Source: Polytrichum commune
Taxonomy: Eukaryota; Streptophyta; Polytrichopsida; Polytrichales; Polytrichaceae
Reading direction: 5' to 3'
Assembly: GCA_950295325.1 (NCBI GenBank)
Contig: OX485804.1
Span: 68,734,033-68,798,032, forward strand
DNA: 64,000 nt
Position 1 is the stretch's first letter, and each line of letters begins with the position of its first letter. Below the pieces are notes generated by a model. That model worked only from the letters and a program-made list of their open reading frames with translations. It ran no database searches and had not been told where the DNA came from. The translations under genes were made by a program, and so were the position numbers. Shown piece after piece: positions 1-12,938 of the stretch.

Positions 1-214
1 ATGTTTAAGCAAAAAGGTGTATGCAGCCTTACGAGAAGATGTTCATGCATCCAAGGTTGGCGAGTACGAGTTGGTGTTGTGGTCGGCCGAGCGTTGGAGT
101 AGGTGTTCCGCACCAACCATTGTCAAACCAAGATTGAAATCAATTGGTAAGTTTTTGAATCCTATACCCTTCAATTTAGGAATGGACGGAGCGCTGCGAA
201 GGTAAATTCTCACC

Positions 215-330
215 CCAACCCAACTATCTATGTAAAGCTAGGGGGCGTCACCCACCTAGCCGCCGAGGGGGATTCCAACTCCCATGTGTGCGGAGCCTCT
301 CAGTTAAGGGTTGTGGTAGTAGTTTTTTTT
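215..330 (-). repeat. possible tRNA-like SINE head (weak)
   Basis: Read on the minus strand this stretch has a Pol III box A-like string (TAACTGAGAGG) followed about 26 bp later by a box B-like string (AGTTGGAATCC, 9 of 11 to consensus). The spacing is a little short for a tRNA-derived promoter and I see no target-site duplication. It could be a decayed SINE or chance. Confidence 0.25.
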
Positions 331-1120
331 ATTCATAGCTCGTTCGTGTGTGGTGAAGCCGGGATTAATTACCGGCATAACCACTCTACATGTTTGTATG
401 TGGTAAGGTGGGAGTAATGATCCACGAAATCACCATCATGTTGTTGGCCCAAAGGTTGGAGGTGATGATCCCAACCCTTAAAGATTGTGCAATAGGTATA
501 ATACGCAGGTTGTCTTATTTTCCGGTCCCATCAAGTTGAATTTTCGTGGTCAAACCGTGTTAAACTAATTAATAACCAACAAAATTTGTACAACTCCGTG
601 GACAAAAACCAACCGGAAACTTAACTCGGAGGATTGAGACTATCCCTCCGGCGGTAAAGATCGGAGGTTGTAAGTATTAATCAATCTTCAAAAGACCCGC
701 ACAGGGCCTTGAAGGGTTCAAGTTAGGGCGCACACCAAACATGTAGGTGGTAATGCTATAAATTATGAACTTAATAACATAGGCTTTGTTCAATCAACCA
801 TAAAGTAAGAATGAAGGTTGAGAGGGTGGAACTTAATTAAGGTCCCCCGTTTAGATAATTTAATATATAAGAAGTAAGGAATTAGATGTGGCCCAAGGCA
901 AAAGGTAAGGTTATTTCATTCATTAGGGTTAGGTTGCCTTGATCCCAAGGTTGGTGCGTCTGCGCGTAGCCTAGGATAGATTAGGCATTAGGTTAGGAAA
1001 ATTGATAATTACCTTAGGCACTTAAAATCTAGGCACAACCCATCAGAATGATACGACGCGATTATCAAATCCCTCCACAAACCCAAAACACTAATTAAAT
1101 ATCATAACACCCGGGTTCGG
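331..1120. other. no gene recognised
   Basis: AT-rich sequence with stops in all frames. Nothing with a recognisable protein or RNA signature was seen. Confidence 0.5.
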
Positions 1121-1202
1121 TTTGGGCACCTGCCAAGGCAGGTCACCCTCACCGAAGGGCTTATGCAGTACTTTTAGGCTCCCTCGGAGGGGGGTGCCCA
1201 AA
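1121..1202. repeat. small inverted repeat
   Basis: TTTGGGCACC at 1121-1130 is mirrored by GGTGCCCAAA at 1193-1202, with an inner CCTGCC-AA-GGCAGG dyad directly after the left arm. It lies just upstream of the hAT relic, but no hAT-type ends or target duplication could be tied to it. Confidence 0.4.
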
Positions 1203-1260
1203 AACACCACAATTTCCATAGTAATCTAAAAGAAAATAATTTGTAGGATTCAAAATTTTC

Positions 1261-2776
1261 CATTCTTTGGCATTATGGTTGATGAATCTACAGATATCAA
1301 TGTCACTGGACATCTTGTCATGTTTGCAACAATTGTAGAAGGGGGTCTGTCTAAAACTATTTTTTTAGGTCTGCTATAGTTGGATGGCGGTAAAAAAAAT
1401 TCTGCTTCAATTTTTGATTGCATGATATCTCAGTTGCGGTTGTGGAATTTAGATTTGTGCAAGTTAGTGGCCTTTGGTAGTGATGGAGCAAGCAACATGG
1501 TGGGTTCTCAGACCGGTGTTTCAACGCGACTCCGCAAAGTGGTAAACTCGTTATTCTTTGCATGTCATTGCGTACCTCATCGCACCAACCTTGTTGTTTT
1601 GGATGCTGCCAAAACACCGGATTGTAAGGTTTTGTTCACTGAAATAGATGTTTTAATAAATTTGATTTTAAGTTTTTTTTCACAAATCGAGTAAGCGCAA
1701 ACATGCGTTAACGACCTTGCAGGAACAATTATTTGATTTTAAAAAACTAAAAAACGCTATTACAAAATTTGCTGGTTAAGTAGGTGGCAGACAATCAGTG
1801 CCCTTTGTGATTCATTTGAATCTGTCCTTATTTGTTTTCAAGAGGTTGATGAAAGTGAAGCATCTATTATAAAGTTTGTTTTGAAAAAATTTGGTCAATT
1901 CAAGTATATTTATATCTTATATTTTTTTATTGACATTCTTCACTCGTTGACTATGCTATCAAAGGTATTTCAATTGAAGTTTGTGGATGTCACCACTATG
2001 GGAAGTATTGTATGTACTAAGGTGGCTCAAATTCGTATCATGTTCATTGTCGATTCTTGTGATTTGAATGTTGATGTCTTTAATGAATCCATTGGTTATC
2101 ATGTTTTGTCTTATTACGGTCCTCATGGTGGGTACTTGAAGAGGTTGCAGTCTGAGGTGAGGGGTTCTATGTTTCACAGCTTCTAGATGATACGGTCTAG
2201 GTTTTTCATTGACTTGGAAGAGGCATTGATGTTCCAAAAGAATTTTGCACAAGCTGTTTGTTCCGCCCTTGATGTACGTTTTTGGGATAATGACTTGATT
2301 TTTTATTTTAAAATTTTGAATCTGACTAATATGCCTTCAGGGCAAATAGGCTTAGAAAATTGGTGTATTTTTGAATTGGATACTTTGTTGTGTCATTATA
2401 GAGTAGAGTGCTCATATGGAAGCTTTAAACTTCCTCCTCTTATGGACCAAACAACATGTAAGCGTGAATTTTTAGCCTTCAAGCTTCAGTGCACTACGAA
2501 AGGGGAGATAAAAATTTCAAGGATTTGTGGGGCATGATAACTTGGAATCATGTTTTGCGAGCACGGTACCCCAACCTCCTTATTTTTGTAGAATTAGCTT
2601 ATATGCAATGTGTTTCTACAGCGACATGTGAGCGTGCTTTCAGTGTGCAGAATTTGATCAAGACCAAAGTTAGAAATAAGTTGGGTAGTAAGAATCTCGA
2701 TGCAGTGCTGCGAATTGCCTTGGAAGGGCCATATGAGAAGGTAGATGACATAATTGGTGACGCTATCCCACTTTAG
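1261..2776 (+). pseudogene. hAT transposase relic (ZNF862/KIAA1586-like type)
   Basis: Three pieces of a hAT transposase read in order on the plus strand in shifting frames. Near 1275 the catalytic-core motif VDESTDI appears. Near 1480 comes the second conserved block (GSDGASNMVG) followed by CHCVPHRTNL. The C-terminal hAT dimerisation domain is at 2590-2776 (STATCERAFS, then KTKVRNKL). In-frame stops interrupt it near 1378 and 1778, and a frame change near 2490 separates the middle part from the C-terminus. The protein order and motifs are what is known of the hAT superfamily. That the copy is dead is inferred from the breaks. The N-terminal zinc-finger part is not seen. No clear terminal repeats or target duplication were identified. 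Confidence 0.85.
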
Positions 2777-3412
2777 AAGAAGAACAGTAAGTACCATTTT
2801 TGTATGCTAATCCCTCTTCTTATTTGAATTCTCCTAATACAGTGAGTGTGAGTGATGTGTCTTGTTCGTTTGGGGCAATTGATACTAGCGGCAATGGTAC
2901 GCAAATTTTGTGATTTTTCAATACTAACTAGCCTCCAGATAATACTTGGACCCTTTTGTGGTGCTTGTATTTTCCAAAGGCTAAATCCTTAGGCCTAATA
3001 TGGTAGGGGCTTGGCTAGGTTCAACTCCTGCTAAGGATACTATTTAGACGGAAAAAAATGAAGAGTGAATGCCCACATTATTTAATCCTAAACACTTGAA
3101 AAAAATAAAAAATAAATGACAATGACACATCCACCACCAAAATATAAAACCGGCCCCACTTTAGACCTTTCGGAAATTGCATAAATGAAAAAACAAATGT
3201 CGGCTAATTGCCTAAATACATTAGGAAATGGGGGCTATCAACTGATAAATTTTGCACTCTCTAGGCCCCACTTCCGGGTGAAAATTGAAAAATCTGAGCC
3301 ACCTCCAGAAAGCTCGGCAATTAGCCGTTTTCTCTACAGAACTCCCCGGACTCTGGTGTGATCAACCCCTCAGTCGGTTCATATATAATACAACTCGGTT
3401 CTTCCTGTTCAT
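2777..3412. other. no gene recognised; possible hAT 3' flank
   Basis: Non-coding. A string AGGTTCAACTCCTGCTA near 3023 recurs in slightly changed form near 15590 inside another hAT element, so part of this stretch may be hAT-derived. Confidence 0.3.
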
Positions 3413-3507
3413 TGCCTACATGCATGGGAGGGGCGGCTTTTTGTCTGCGACAAGAACGGTCTCCCAGTCGCAGACAAAAAACATTGCCCCTCCATGTATA
3501 ATAGGCA
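3413..3507. repeat. 95-bp foldback element
   Basis: The whole segment folds on itself. The inner arms TTTTTGTCTGCGAC and GTCGCAGACAAAAA are perfect over 14 bp around a 15-base loop. The outer arms (TGCCTA...CATGG.AGGGGC) pair imperfectly over about 25 more bases. It could be a tiny MITE or a hairpin precursor RNA. No target duplication was recognised. Confidence 0.65.
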
Positions 3508-3760
3508 CTTAAGAATCCCATATTTTAGTTCAAGCTTGCCAAGCACCGTGCTTGGAAGCCATGCATACCGTAGAAGAAACCACGGGAAGGCTAGTTATGT
3601 GTAGGCCGAGTTGCAGCGTTTTTTGATTGAAGTGCTCGGATGGGACATTCTTCACGCAAGAGTTATCCGCCAAACTACTCCCTTGGGTGAAACCCAAGGT
3701 AACTTAGACCCAGTTTCACATCCCTAGATCTCATACAATGCCCAGCATATCTCCCAGTCT

Positions 3761-4400
3761 ATCAAAGAGTTGTTTTGAGTGCGTTTCACGCAATGTTGGT
3801 TGTGGAATTTTCATGGATGAGTTTTAGGTTGAAATGGGATTCATTTGTAGGATTTTGAAACATGGGAGATGAAATATTTCAAAGGGAAAAATTGGTCATG
3901 AATAACTCTGTGGGATTTTAGAAAACAACAATTGAAGGAAGGGATGCACAAGAAAATTGCCGTGTTTTATTCCCTGAAGAAGACCATTGACCGATCAAAT
4001 TCACATGGACAATCAAGTTTTGTGCAAGTAGTAATTTGGCTGCCTCCATGGCACTCCTTCTTCAACTTGAAATTCCCATGAGGGGGGCCTTGGGAGGATA
4101 GTATAGGGGCTCCTCTTAAGGTTTTTTTTTGTGTACATTGTTTATGAAAATAAAGGTTTTTTTTTGCAGTAGTACCTGATGTGTCTTCTCCTGGGCCCAA
4201 CTATCCTGCGATGTTGGGCAACCACTACTATTCTATTGTAAATCCCAATATATCACAATGTATCATTAGATAGTTTTAACGGAATGCTTATGTGAACCAG
4301 TGAACGGGGAACTAGTCAATAGTCAAGCACCTCCACAAATTCTCATGCCAAACTGTACAAATTATGGTAGGCTAGCCACCTTGCATTTGGAGGGAAATTC
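3761..4400 (+). repeat. dispersed repeat, copy 1
   Basis: 3761-4016 matches 7208-7462 over about 255 bp with many substitutions (shared strings include GGAATTTTCATG and AATTGAAGGAAGGGAT). The part near 4305-4400 matches 7499-7575. Copy 1 carries about 280 bp between the two blocks that copy 2 lacks. Unclassified repeat family. Confidence 0.6.
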
Positions 4401-5870
4401 AATATGTTAGATGCCATACAATTTGGAATCCATTGGTGCAAATCAAACCTAATTTGAACCTATCGAATGTTTCAAATGCACATTAATTTGGAATTTATAG
4501 TGTATCCCCAACTCGCCAGTTTAAGGTGTTAGCCGTTGAAGGTCATATCTCCCTCTACTACTTTAATTTAAGCACCAACTATTTTTTAAATATGAAAATT
4601 TATTACCTTTCTAATGATGTAATATTGAACTTGATAAACTCAAACAAAATTATGGTAAGAAATTTGGGTGGATATATCTACCTTGTTTCGACACCTTATC
4701 AAATAAACCCTATGATATCCCATATGGAGATACTTGGATGGCTAAAAACCTAATTGGTACTTACCATCTCCATATTTTTAACATCTACACAGTTGGATTT
4801 GACACCCAATGTTTGGATGTGGAGATACAAATGCTCAAATGTTAGCTATTGACATAAGGACCTTCAAGGCCATTTTGGGGTGGCCAATAAGTAGGCATGT
4901 AGGGGTTAATATATCTCCATGGTTAAGAAAAAAAAATCTTGATTAGAATCTCATAATCTATCTAATGTGATGTATAATCAATGCAAAAAAAACCTAAGTG
5001 TTTTGTTTTCAATTGGAGTTTTATACTGCATCTCTCCTAACATTGTTGTTCAACCTCATAAATTTTAGATGTGCTCCGGATTTATATATGAGTTGAGTCT
5101 ATGAGCAAGAGTGAAGCATCTCTCATATACACCAACTCGCATTGGTCACATCATGTGTTTGTTTTTTTTTTCCTTTCCCTCCTATCAAAAGTGTCGGTCT
5201 AAATATTTTCTTTTTCCCTAACTTTAATGGTTGGGTATAATTTGTTCAAAAATAGTACACATTGATACAAAATTTGGACCACATTACATCATGTACATGA
5301 GTTTCCTTCCTTGTTATGTATTTGATGATTGTTGAGTGTACATGCACATAGTCTTCCTTGTCTAACCAAACACCAAGCCTTGAATAGTTGAGTCTGATCT
5401 CCACCTTGCAAATGGGTCATTGGGTCAACCGGTCACTTTTGGAATTATGGGCCCACTCTAGGTAGGGCTTGACAAACATAATCTTTGAAATGATGGAATA
5501 ATGGGCAATCAAGTTACTCCAGTTGCGGTCATTAAAAAGAATTTACTTTTTAATTGAGGCACTGGTATGTAGGTGAATATTAATTTTAATTCATTATAGT
5601 GTTAACAAATATAGGCGTTTTCTTTTTGTATGTTTAAAATCAAGGTGGTGTCTAGGGGTCTCGTAGTTTTATCATGTCATTTCTATATGAACATGTCAAA
5701 GGTGACCCATCTAAATTTCTTTCATTCATTAGTTGTATTCTTTTAGTTGAAGCATATGATATATGTAAAAGAATGTATAGGAAGACTTATGTCCGTACAA
5801 ACAAATTAAATAGAAATACATACACACATATTGGATGATTCACTATTGCAGACCTTAAACAACTAACTAA
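4401..5870. other. no gene recognised
   Basis: AT-rich, stop-dense on both strands. No coding, RNA or transposon signature was recognised. Confidence 0.5.
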
Positions 5871-6610
5871 GTGGGCAGCTATTCAGCTAGCTAAAAGCTA
5901 CAACTAGCTAAAGCTATGCAGGAATTCGGTGCCTCAAAAGAATAACTAGCTAAAACTAAGTGCCATAATCTGGGCGAGGAAAGTTAGCTAATAGCTAGTT
6001 GGAATCTCAATGTGATCTCGGTGGAATGAATGGTGTCATTGCACCCAAACGGTCATGTCTCACGCCTGGACTCGTTAAGCAACGATATTTTTGAAACTTA
6101 ACATGAGCTTAATTTCTAATAATCCAGCAAATGTCGCAGAATCTTTGATTTGGAACACCTTGATTCCATCTCGTCCTGAATTGCCAGATGACATTGTTGA
6201 TTCCGATGATAATGAAAATGAAGAAGATGATGATCATGAAGAAGAAGAAGAAGAAGAAGATCATGAAGATGATGATCTATCACAATGCCAGTCGAAAGTG
6301 AGAAAGCTGACTATAAATGTTGATTTTAAGCCTTTCAATTTCCTTGTGTAAGAACACGAAAATACAGAGCCAACCAAGAGCAATACAAGCAAGTATATAT
6401 ATTGTTTGGTTTCGTTTGAATGGATTTCTCTCTAGTTTAGAATGAATATGCATGTCACACAACTTTTTAGCTAGTCGAAGTTGAGTGAAAATGAGATCTC
6501 TAGAAAAGTTAGCTAGCTAAAGTTAAGTAAGAAACCTAGGTTCGGTGAACCGAACTAGCTAAAGCTAAGTGAAAAATAGAGGCCCATAAAATTTAGCTAG
6601 GTGATGCTAG
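5871..6610. repeat. segment with TAGCTA-rich flanks
   Basis: Clusters of TAGCTAGCTAAA-like words occur at 5885-6000 and again at 6465-6605, bracketing a short acidic ORF. Subterminal short-motif clusters on both sides are typical of plant DNA transposons, but I could not define terminal repeats or a target duplication, so the element is only suspected. Confidence 0.35.
6103..6351 (+). CDS. short acidic ORF, function unknown
   Basis: An 82-residue ORF from ATG 6103. Its middle is a run of Asp/Glu (roughly residues 33-60) encoded by GAA/GAT repeats. The remainder has no recognisable domain. It sits between two TAGCTA-rich clusters and may be an exon fragment carried inside a transposon, or simply a GAA microsatellite read in frame. 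No promoter or splice evidence. Confidence 0.2.
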   Translation: MSLISNNPANVAESLIWNTLIPSRPELPDDIVDSDDNENEEDDDHEEEEEEEDHEDDDLSQCQSKVRKLTINVDFKPFNFLV

Positions 6611-6743
6611 TTGGCCAAATGTCCAAGGTGTGCTTTATTGCTACATATGAATGGATTTTCTATTCCACTACGTAAAATGTTGCTATTGCTTACATTTTCA
6701 TTCTTGCTAACTAAGTCGTAAAATGGTATCAAAAGTTGTTGGA

Positions 6744-7141
6744 GGATCATACGAAGAGAGAGAAAGAGAGAGAAACTCCGGTCCCTTTTAACAAGGGGCC
6801 GGCGTGAATAAAGTGTCCGTTCGTAATGCCAATGAACCCGATGGCTACTGGACAAGGGGACACTGGGACAATACTACTCTCCCCTTTCGAGGATGGACAC
6901 TATAGTGACACGCTATACTAGTTCCTAGCTAGCCACTAGTGCCTTGAAGATACCGGACATGGTATCCCCCCAAAGGGCTTTGAGGTACCCATACAACAAG
7001 GTCCAAGGACCCCCCCACCATAGTTGGGTGGACTAAGGTGGTGAGCACCACGCCGGCATGGGGAATAGAACCCACAACCTCCTCATTGGGGGCCATGAGC
7101 CTAACCACCAAGCCAAGGCCCGTGGTGCCGGATCATACGAA
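6744..7141 (-). mobile_element. tRNA-derived SINE with 12-bp target duplication
   Basis: The 12-bp string GGATCATACGAA occurs at 6744-6755 and 7130-7141 and flanks a 374-bp insert. Read on the minus strand, the insert starts at 7129 and within about 20 bases shows a Pol III box A (TGGCTTGGTGG). A box B (GGTTCTATTCC) follows about 35 bp later, as in tRNA-derived SINEs. The minus-strand 3' end is a CT-rich simple tail (TTTCTCTCTCTTTCTCTCTC) directly before the duplication. Boxes, tail and target duplication all agree on orientation. The family is not identified. Confidence 0.78.
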
Positions 7142-7207
7142 TATTAACGTAGGTTATCGAAAGTCTGTTGGCATTTGTAAGGGTTTAACCGGTATTTTCT
7201 CAAGCCT

Positions 7208-7575
7208 ATGAAAGGGTTATTTTGAGTGCATTTCAGTCAAATGTTGGTTTTGGAATTTTCATGAACAAGTTATGAGGCTAAAATGGGATTTATCCGTAGG
7301 ATCTTGAAACATGGGAAATGAGCTATTTCCATGACAACAATGGGCATGAATGACCCTTTGGATTTTTTTATTATAATAATTGAAGGAAGGGATCCACAAA
7401 AAAAATGCCATGTTTCATCCCCCCATAAAGACATTTGACCAATCAAATTCACTTGGAAAATTGTGGAATGCCTATGAGTGATTCATAAGATGGGAACAAC
7501 TCAATAGTTGTGCACCTTCACAAATTCTAATGCGAAAATGTGCAAACCACAACCACCTTGCATTTTGGAGTTGTC
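7208..7575 (+). repeat. dispersed repeat, copy 2
   Basis: Second copy of the repeat at 3761-4400, in the same orientation and lacking its ~280-bp middle part. It begins about 65 bp after the SINE. Confidence 0.6.
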
Positions 7576-9960
7576 CCATATTTTTGAACACCTACATGCA
7601 AAGAATCCCCTAAAAATCAAAGAGTGTCTAAATGTCAAATTGAACGGTGGTTGTGAGCACAAAGGTTGTTGACCAAAACAATTTCACTTTGACAAGAATA
7701 AACACCATTGATGTTCAAGAAAAGTTTGCATTGGAGTGGCAACCAATGATTGGAGTCAACACCCTCGAATGAGCTCTCAACACAACAAGAACATGACCAC
7801 TTCTCACTCAGACATTTTTTTTCACATTCTAATCATCTCCAAATTGCACAGCTCGTGTGTCTAAGAGTATATATCCATGTTGGGTTGATGTTTAAAGTTA
7901 TTTTGATTATGGATGAATGAGTTAGGTAGGGTTAATGTAGGAAATAATTCATCCATCAACCCAAAATGGGTTACTTGGGAAGTTAGGGGTTAACATTCTA
8001 TATTGGGCTTCAATGATCAAGGTATGACGAGATAAGGGAATTGTGATTTGATTACCTCAAATTTCATCACAATAAATCCCTCGACACACTAAGTCATACA
8101 TGAACCAACGCCCACTTGGAGAGGGTATTTGAGGTCTTGACAAACTCAAAACTATCCAAATTGTTTTACAAAAAATTTATGCAATTATGGCATATCACCA
8201 CTATGTCTATGTATATTTTGAGAAGTTTTCCGAATTTTAGTGTGGACCTTTAAAGATTAATTCATCCCCAAATCACTTCTAATATAAGGGGGTAGGGGGG
8301 AGTTGATTACATATTATATTTTGTGCAAATGTTTTGATTGATTCTTAACAAAGTTTAAGGATGAATTTTTTAAAATCCAAACTAAAACATCAAAAATTAG
8401 GTTGTCAGCGGCATTGCAAGGTTGAAATTATCCCATGAAAGTGGAATGAAATCATTGCATTCTTCATTGCATTGCAAACGCTTGGTTATTTTAATGGGCC
8501 ACCTTATAATCAAGCCAAGGTTTTGGCTACCTCCACCAAACTGCTCATTCAACAAACATAGCTACCTTTCTTAAATTAGCAACCATGACACATCGCTTAC
8601 AATGTGTTGGTATCTTATCTAGGTGTACCTTTGGCCTAGAGGAATCAATGCTAGTGGTCAACCAACTGCTAGATGCTAAAAAATGATTCCAAATTCTTCC
8701 ATGTCGTCCAATGGTGCCCATCCCCATCTCATAACGAAGACAAAGAAATTATACATATAAAGATTGGGTGAAGCTAGAATTTGAGGGACTAGGTGCTAGG
8801 CCCAACAAACTCAACATCCCAACTAAAGAATGTTACATGGTGCAAGTTTTTGCATTGTACCATTATTCTATTAAAAAGTAGATTTGTAGTGGACTAGATT
8901 CCAATATTTGATATAATACTCGTTATTTTTTCAACTTTCAAGAAAAATATCCAAAATTGCACAATGATTGAGACATCCAACCTTACACTTGTTATCTTCT
9001 CCTAGAATATATCACATGAATGTTGAACAAAATGTTTAGAATTGTTTACAACAAAGTCTTATAATGTGTCTTGATCATACAGTTATAAATTGCTAAATTT
9101 TAGAATTTCCATGGCACAAGTTACAATGAAATATGCAATTGAGTATTTCCACGCTCATTTACCCACGTTCCACATTATTTTATTTTTCTATTATATTACT
9201 ACAAATTAATGCTATGTTGAAATTAGGCACGTCTACCTCAATGTCCACCACAATAATATTCGAGTTTGGTTCATTCATCAAGTCAACTTGTTGGGAGCAA
9301 CAAGTACGTTTTTTGGGTCATTCTTGGATCAACATAGAACTCCTCAAACCACCACATGCTCCTTTCCATGTTTGAGCCCAACCTAGTAAGCTTGTACCTA
9401 TCACCATGCCTAGGACGATGTCTTATCCATGCCTTGTAGATTATATGCAGTGTATGTTGACAAAGTTTTTGTAAATTTTTGACGTTTGACATGCAAAAAC
9501 TTGCACAGAAAAAAATGCACATCAATTGACACAGTAGAAATTGAAATCACACCTACTGCTAGGCATGTGACATTGAGGTGATATTCTTAAAACGAATGCA
9601 GATGTCGATTGACATTTATTTTTGTTTTTGAATACGTCACGTGACACTTTGGATTTGAAGTTGAACGTCAAATTTGACAAACATACACACTGATGATATG
9701 GGCTCCTCTTCGCGGTACGAGATCGTACGGGAATTGTGCGAAGAGGGAATGTTGTGAATCGCCCTTGTGCCCCAGATTGATCACTCGTTCTTCATCCCCT
9801 GCTGCTGCTGCTGCTTGGAATTGTAGGTACCCCACGAAGTTGCGAAGGAAAGTGAACAAATCGTTCATGCTCTGGCTCAGTTAATCTGTTCATCACGCGA
9901 GGTGTTCATATTCGGAGAGCAGCAACCTGTTATAGTTCAAACTCGGAATTGTGAATTTGG
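7576..9960. other. no gene recognised
   Basis: AT-rich to about 9660, then more GC-balanced. The string at 9729-9772 is a second copy of the right end of the small element at 40321-40486. A CTG run at 9799-9813 is a short microsatellite. No gene seen. Confidence 0.45.
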
Positions 9961-12938
9961 GGCTCTGGGTTTATTGTGCAACCTCTTGACGGCAGACATG
10001 CACTTCTCAACATTGAGCCTAACTTTGTGTGTTTTCATTGTGAGGGTGCCTTTATGGTGGTGTATATATTCTTTGGTCCCATTCGTTTCCCAAGGGGATG
10101 TTTGGCAGTTACTGCTCGAGAAGATAAGATCGACGGACCGAGCCCTACATTGGGTCCTTCATATTGTCTTGATCGGGATTCCCTTCAATAGAGCATTCAG
10201 GATGCCTACAGGAACTGCAGCAGGATGAAGTTGTTTCTGATTATCATGATTTAATCCTCAAAACATATCAGGCTTCACTTCTGGCTGCGCTATGAACTTA
10301 AGGATGTGGAGTATGTATTTGTTTGATAAAGCAGGAGCAAATGAGTCAGATACATACTCCACATGCTCAAGTCTGCTCTATCTGCTGTAAAGCACCTTGA
10401 ACTCTTAGATATGGACGGTATTGGACGTTGTAGCTGGTTTTAGGATTTTTGCATAACTTGGTTTAGCTAGTTCCCATGTTTTGCTAAGATTTCCTGAGGG
10501 AAAGTTTGGAATTGTCTTTCAAGATAATTGTGGATAACATGAATTAATATGTGCTTCAACTTGTTTTCTTCATGTGGGTGTGGGCAGAGACTTGAGGAAC
10601 AACTTCTTGAGGGCTGGAATTCATACAACCCTGGGATGGATGGAAGATCTGACCACATTGTGTCTTAGGATCAACATTTCCATTGGTCTTTTCCATCTCA
10701 CAAGACATGAATGCCAATGATAGTATCGGGCTAGGTTTCAGGTCTCCAGTTTTAAAAAACTCACGTCTCCAACACCATGGAGTCAATTCGACAATTTCTC
10801 TCTTTGGCTTATATTACACGACAATAACACGTGTAAACTTGACTGAGCAAACTTAGAACAACATACACATATCTGAAATCCTCAACGTCAAAACCAAAGT
10901 TTGTATTCTGCAAGTGGCCTCACAGAATTAGCATACACTTTTGGCAACCACATGGAAAATAAACAAAGGCAGCAATTGGATTGCATTGGCAGGTGGAGTG
11001 GGGTGTGAAGGATGGCGATCTCGTAAGAAAGTGGCAGCACTTTGGAGCAGTTCAAGGTGCACATCTGCCCTGAAAATCTGTAGGGCATAATGCTTGAATC
11101 CGTCTCTTTTCCCAGTCTGGCTTTCAAACTCTCTGAGTCACAACTAAAGTATTGCTGTTATCTTTCTCCTTCAATCTTCTACATTCGCATGTATCATGTC
11201 TGCAAGTGTTCATTCACTTCCAATTCTACCTTCAGAGTTTGTAAGCGTGAATGTTCAGTCCAATATCGATTGACTTTATCGGATATGCAATGGCTCTTGG
11301 GAATGAGAATGCACGTGCGTTGTACATTGGCGTGCCCTTTTCTTTCTCGAGCTGCAGCTCAAATTCTGGAAACTGGGAATTGCAGGGAATGAAACTTCTC
11401 CCAATCCTGCTTTGCTCAATATATATACTCATTGCATTTATTTGCAGGCAGCAGAATAGGTATTCGAGGTTTCCTCCCCAAATCTGTTGGTTGTCAACTA
11501 CTTAGGACTGAGAATTTTACTTCCTCCAAGTCGACGGCAGAGGATTCTACAGCCTTAGCCGACCAGCTAAACTCCAGTAATTAGAATCGGTGAGAAATCC
11601 ACAAAATGTGTCAAGCCAAAGTGCAGAACCAGCACTCCCACCCAACATAAACTGTTAAGGAGCTATTTCCAGGTCGGGACTGCATTTCTATCACAAGTAT
11701 AGAATTCAAGAAGAGATACGTCAACTGCTTTGACTGACGTCTTTACAAGGGCGGAACCAAAACCCCCAGGAAAGCTATTGATAAAGTTTGGGTCATAATC
11801 ACAACCAACTGTGGAAAGACGAACGAAGCTGCCCCCTGTTCTGGAGGTGAGATGTATTTCCAAATTACAGAAGGACCAGGGCCAGCAGATAGCATCTCCA
11901 GTGCAAAAATTACACTGGAGGGGGTGGAAGTGAAAACCACAGAGCTGCAGGGAATCAACGACCGAGGCAAGGTCAAATAGGATCTATTGCATCATAATTG
12001 TTGGGAATTTGCAGGTGGCTTGGCAATCGACATAGTAGACCTTTGCTTGAGTGATCCTGCGCACGCCAGTGCCCGTGACAAGGCTTCCCTTGCGATTGGA
12101 AAGGAAAGAGTAAAAGAAGTACAACTTCCTACGCCCTGTGATGTGTTCTGTTGAGTCTTTACTTGGCCCTTCAATGGTGCAACAAACTCTGCAATGGCAG
12201 GAAAATTGATGTGCAAATTCACAGAGCATATCAACAATTGTGGGACGCATTGCAGAAAGGTCCACCTGCATAAAATAATCTAGAGTCTTCAAAGCATGGT
12301 ATGATCAGTGACATATTGATTGATCTCGCATAGTTTGTGACAGTCTGAGTTTCATGCATCCATCATAAATTCTCAATGATATTTCTTGATTTATCTGAGT
12401 TAACATGTTTCTTACCATTCAATGGTGTTCTGTTTTACTTGTGAATCAGAGGGCAGAAATTTTGAAGAACCTGGACAGGTTTTGGAGTTCTTGGACCTAG
12501 CATACAATTGGCATGTTGATGTCATTAGTACAATAGCATTTTGGAGTATCTATGAAGCTGGAAATGCTTGTAACTACGCTTGGTGACCCAAAATACAAGG
12601 CTCATTGGTTGTGATGGTGGAGTTCTATGTCATGAGAATCCCCCTGATTCCTGGTTGACAATGTGAAAGAGATCAACCTTGAGATATGCGTTATAAAAGA
12701 TTTGTTCTGGGCTCAGGTAATGTTTTCCACTTCCATTTGTTGAATTTTGTCTTTAATCGTTCTTACCGTTTTAAGTATTCTTATCCACTTTTATTGTATA
12801 TGGCAGTTGGAGGAGGCCGTAGTCACTGAGTTTCAGAGCACTGGCAGTGACTTGGGTGGAATTGGCATGATTGTGTACTTTCTCCGAGGGATTATGTGGA
12901 GACATGAAGGACTTTTCTGTAGACAAATCTGTTCTTGA
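9961..12938 (+). pseudogene. eroded multi-exon gene, family not recognised
   Basis: Several plus-strand open segments read like exons, and some have good acceptors. They are 9961-10191 (containing FHCEGAFMVV), 10203-10295, 10588-10668 (acceptor GGGCAG; LEEQLLEGWNSYNPGMDG), 11448-11584 (acceptor TTTGCAG; RIGIRGFLPKS), 11660-11980 (one in-frame TGA at 11735; SSAKITLEGVEVKTTELQG), 12015-12154 (acceptor TTTGCAG; IDIVDLCLSDPAHASARDKA), 12449-12586 and 12807-12938. The last is joined in phase to an exon ending at donor CAG|GTAATG (12716) by a 90-bp intron. Other segments are broken by stops or do not join in phase. The composition is more GC-balanced than the surroundings. I do not recognise the protein. 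Its 3' end runs into an antisense chromovirus relic, so truncation by that insertion is plausible. A still-functional gene with introns I mis-drew is the alternative. Confidence 0.45.
10304..10364. repeat. 15-bp inverted repeat
   Basis: ATGTGGAGTATGTAT at 10304-10318 is perfectly mirrored at 10350-10364, giving a hairpin with a 31-base loop inside the eroded gene. Confidence 0.6.

Noticed and set aside
11663..12292. Minus-strand frame of about 209 codons with one stop (11,663-12,292)
   Set aside because: The plus strand over the same interval has splice-acceptor-bounded segments with more protein-like text, so the minus frame is more likely a shadow.
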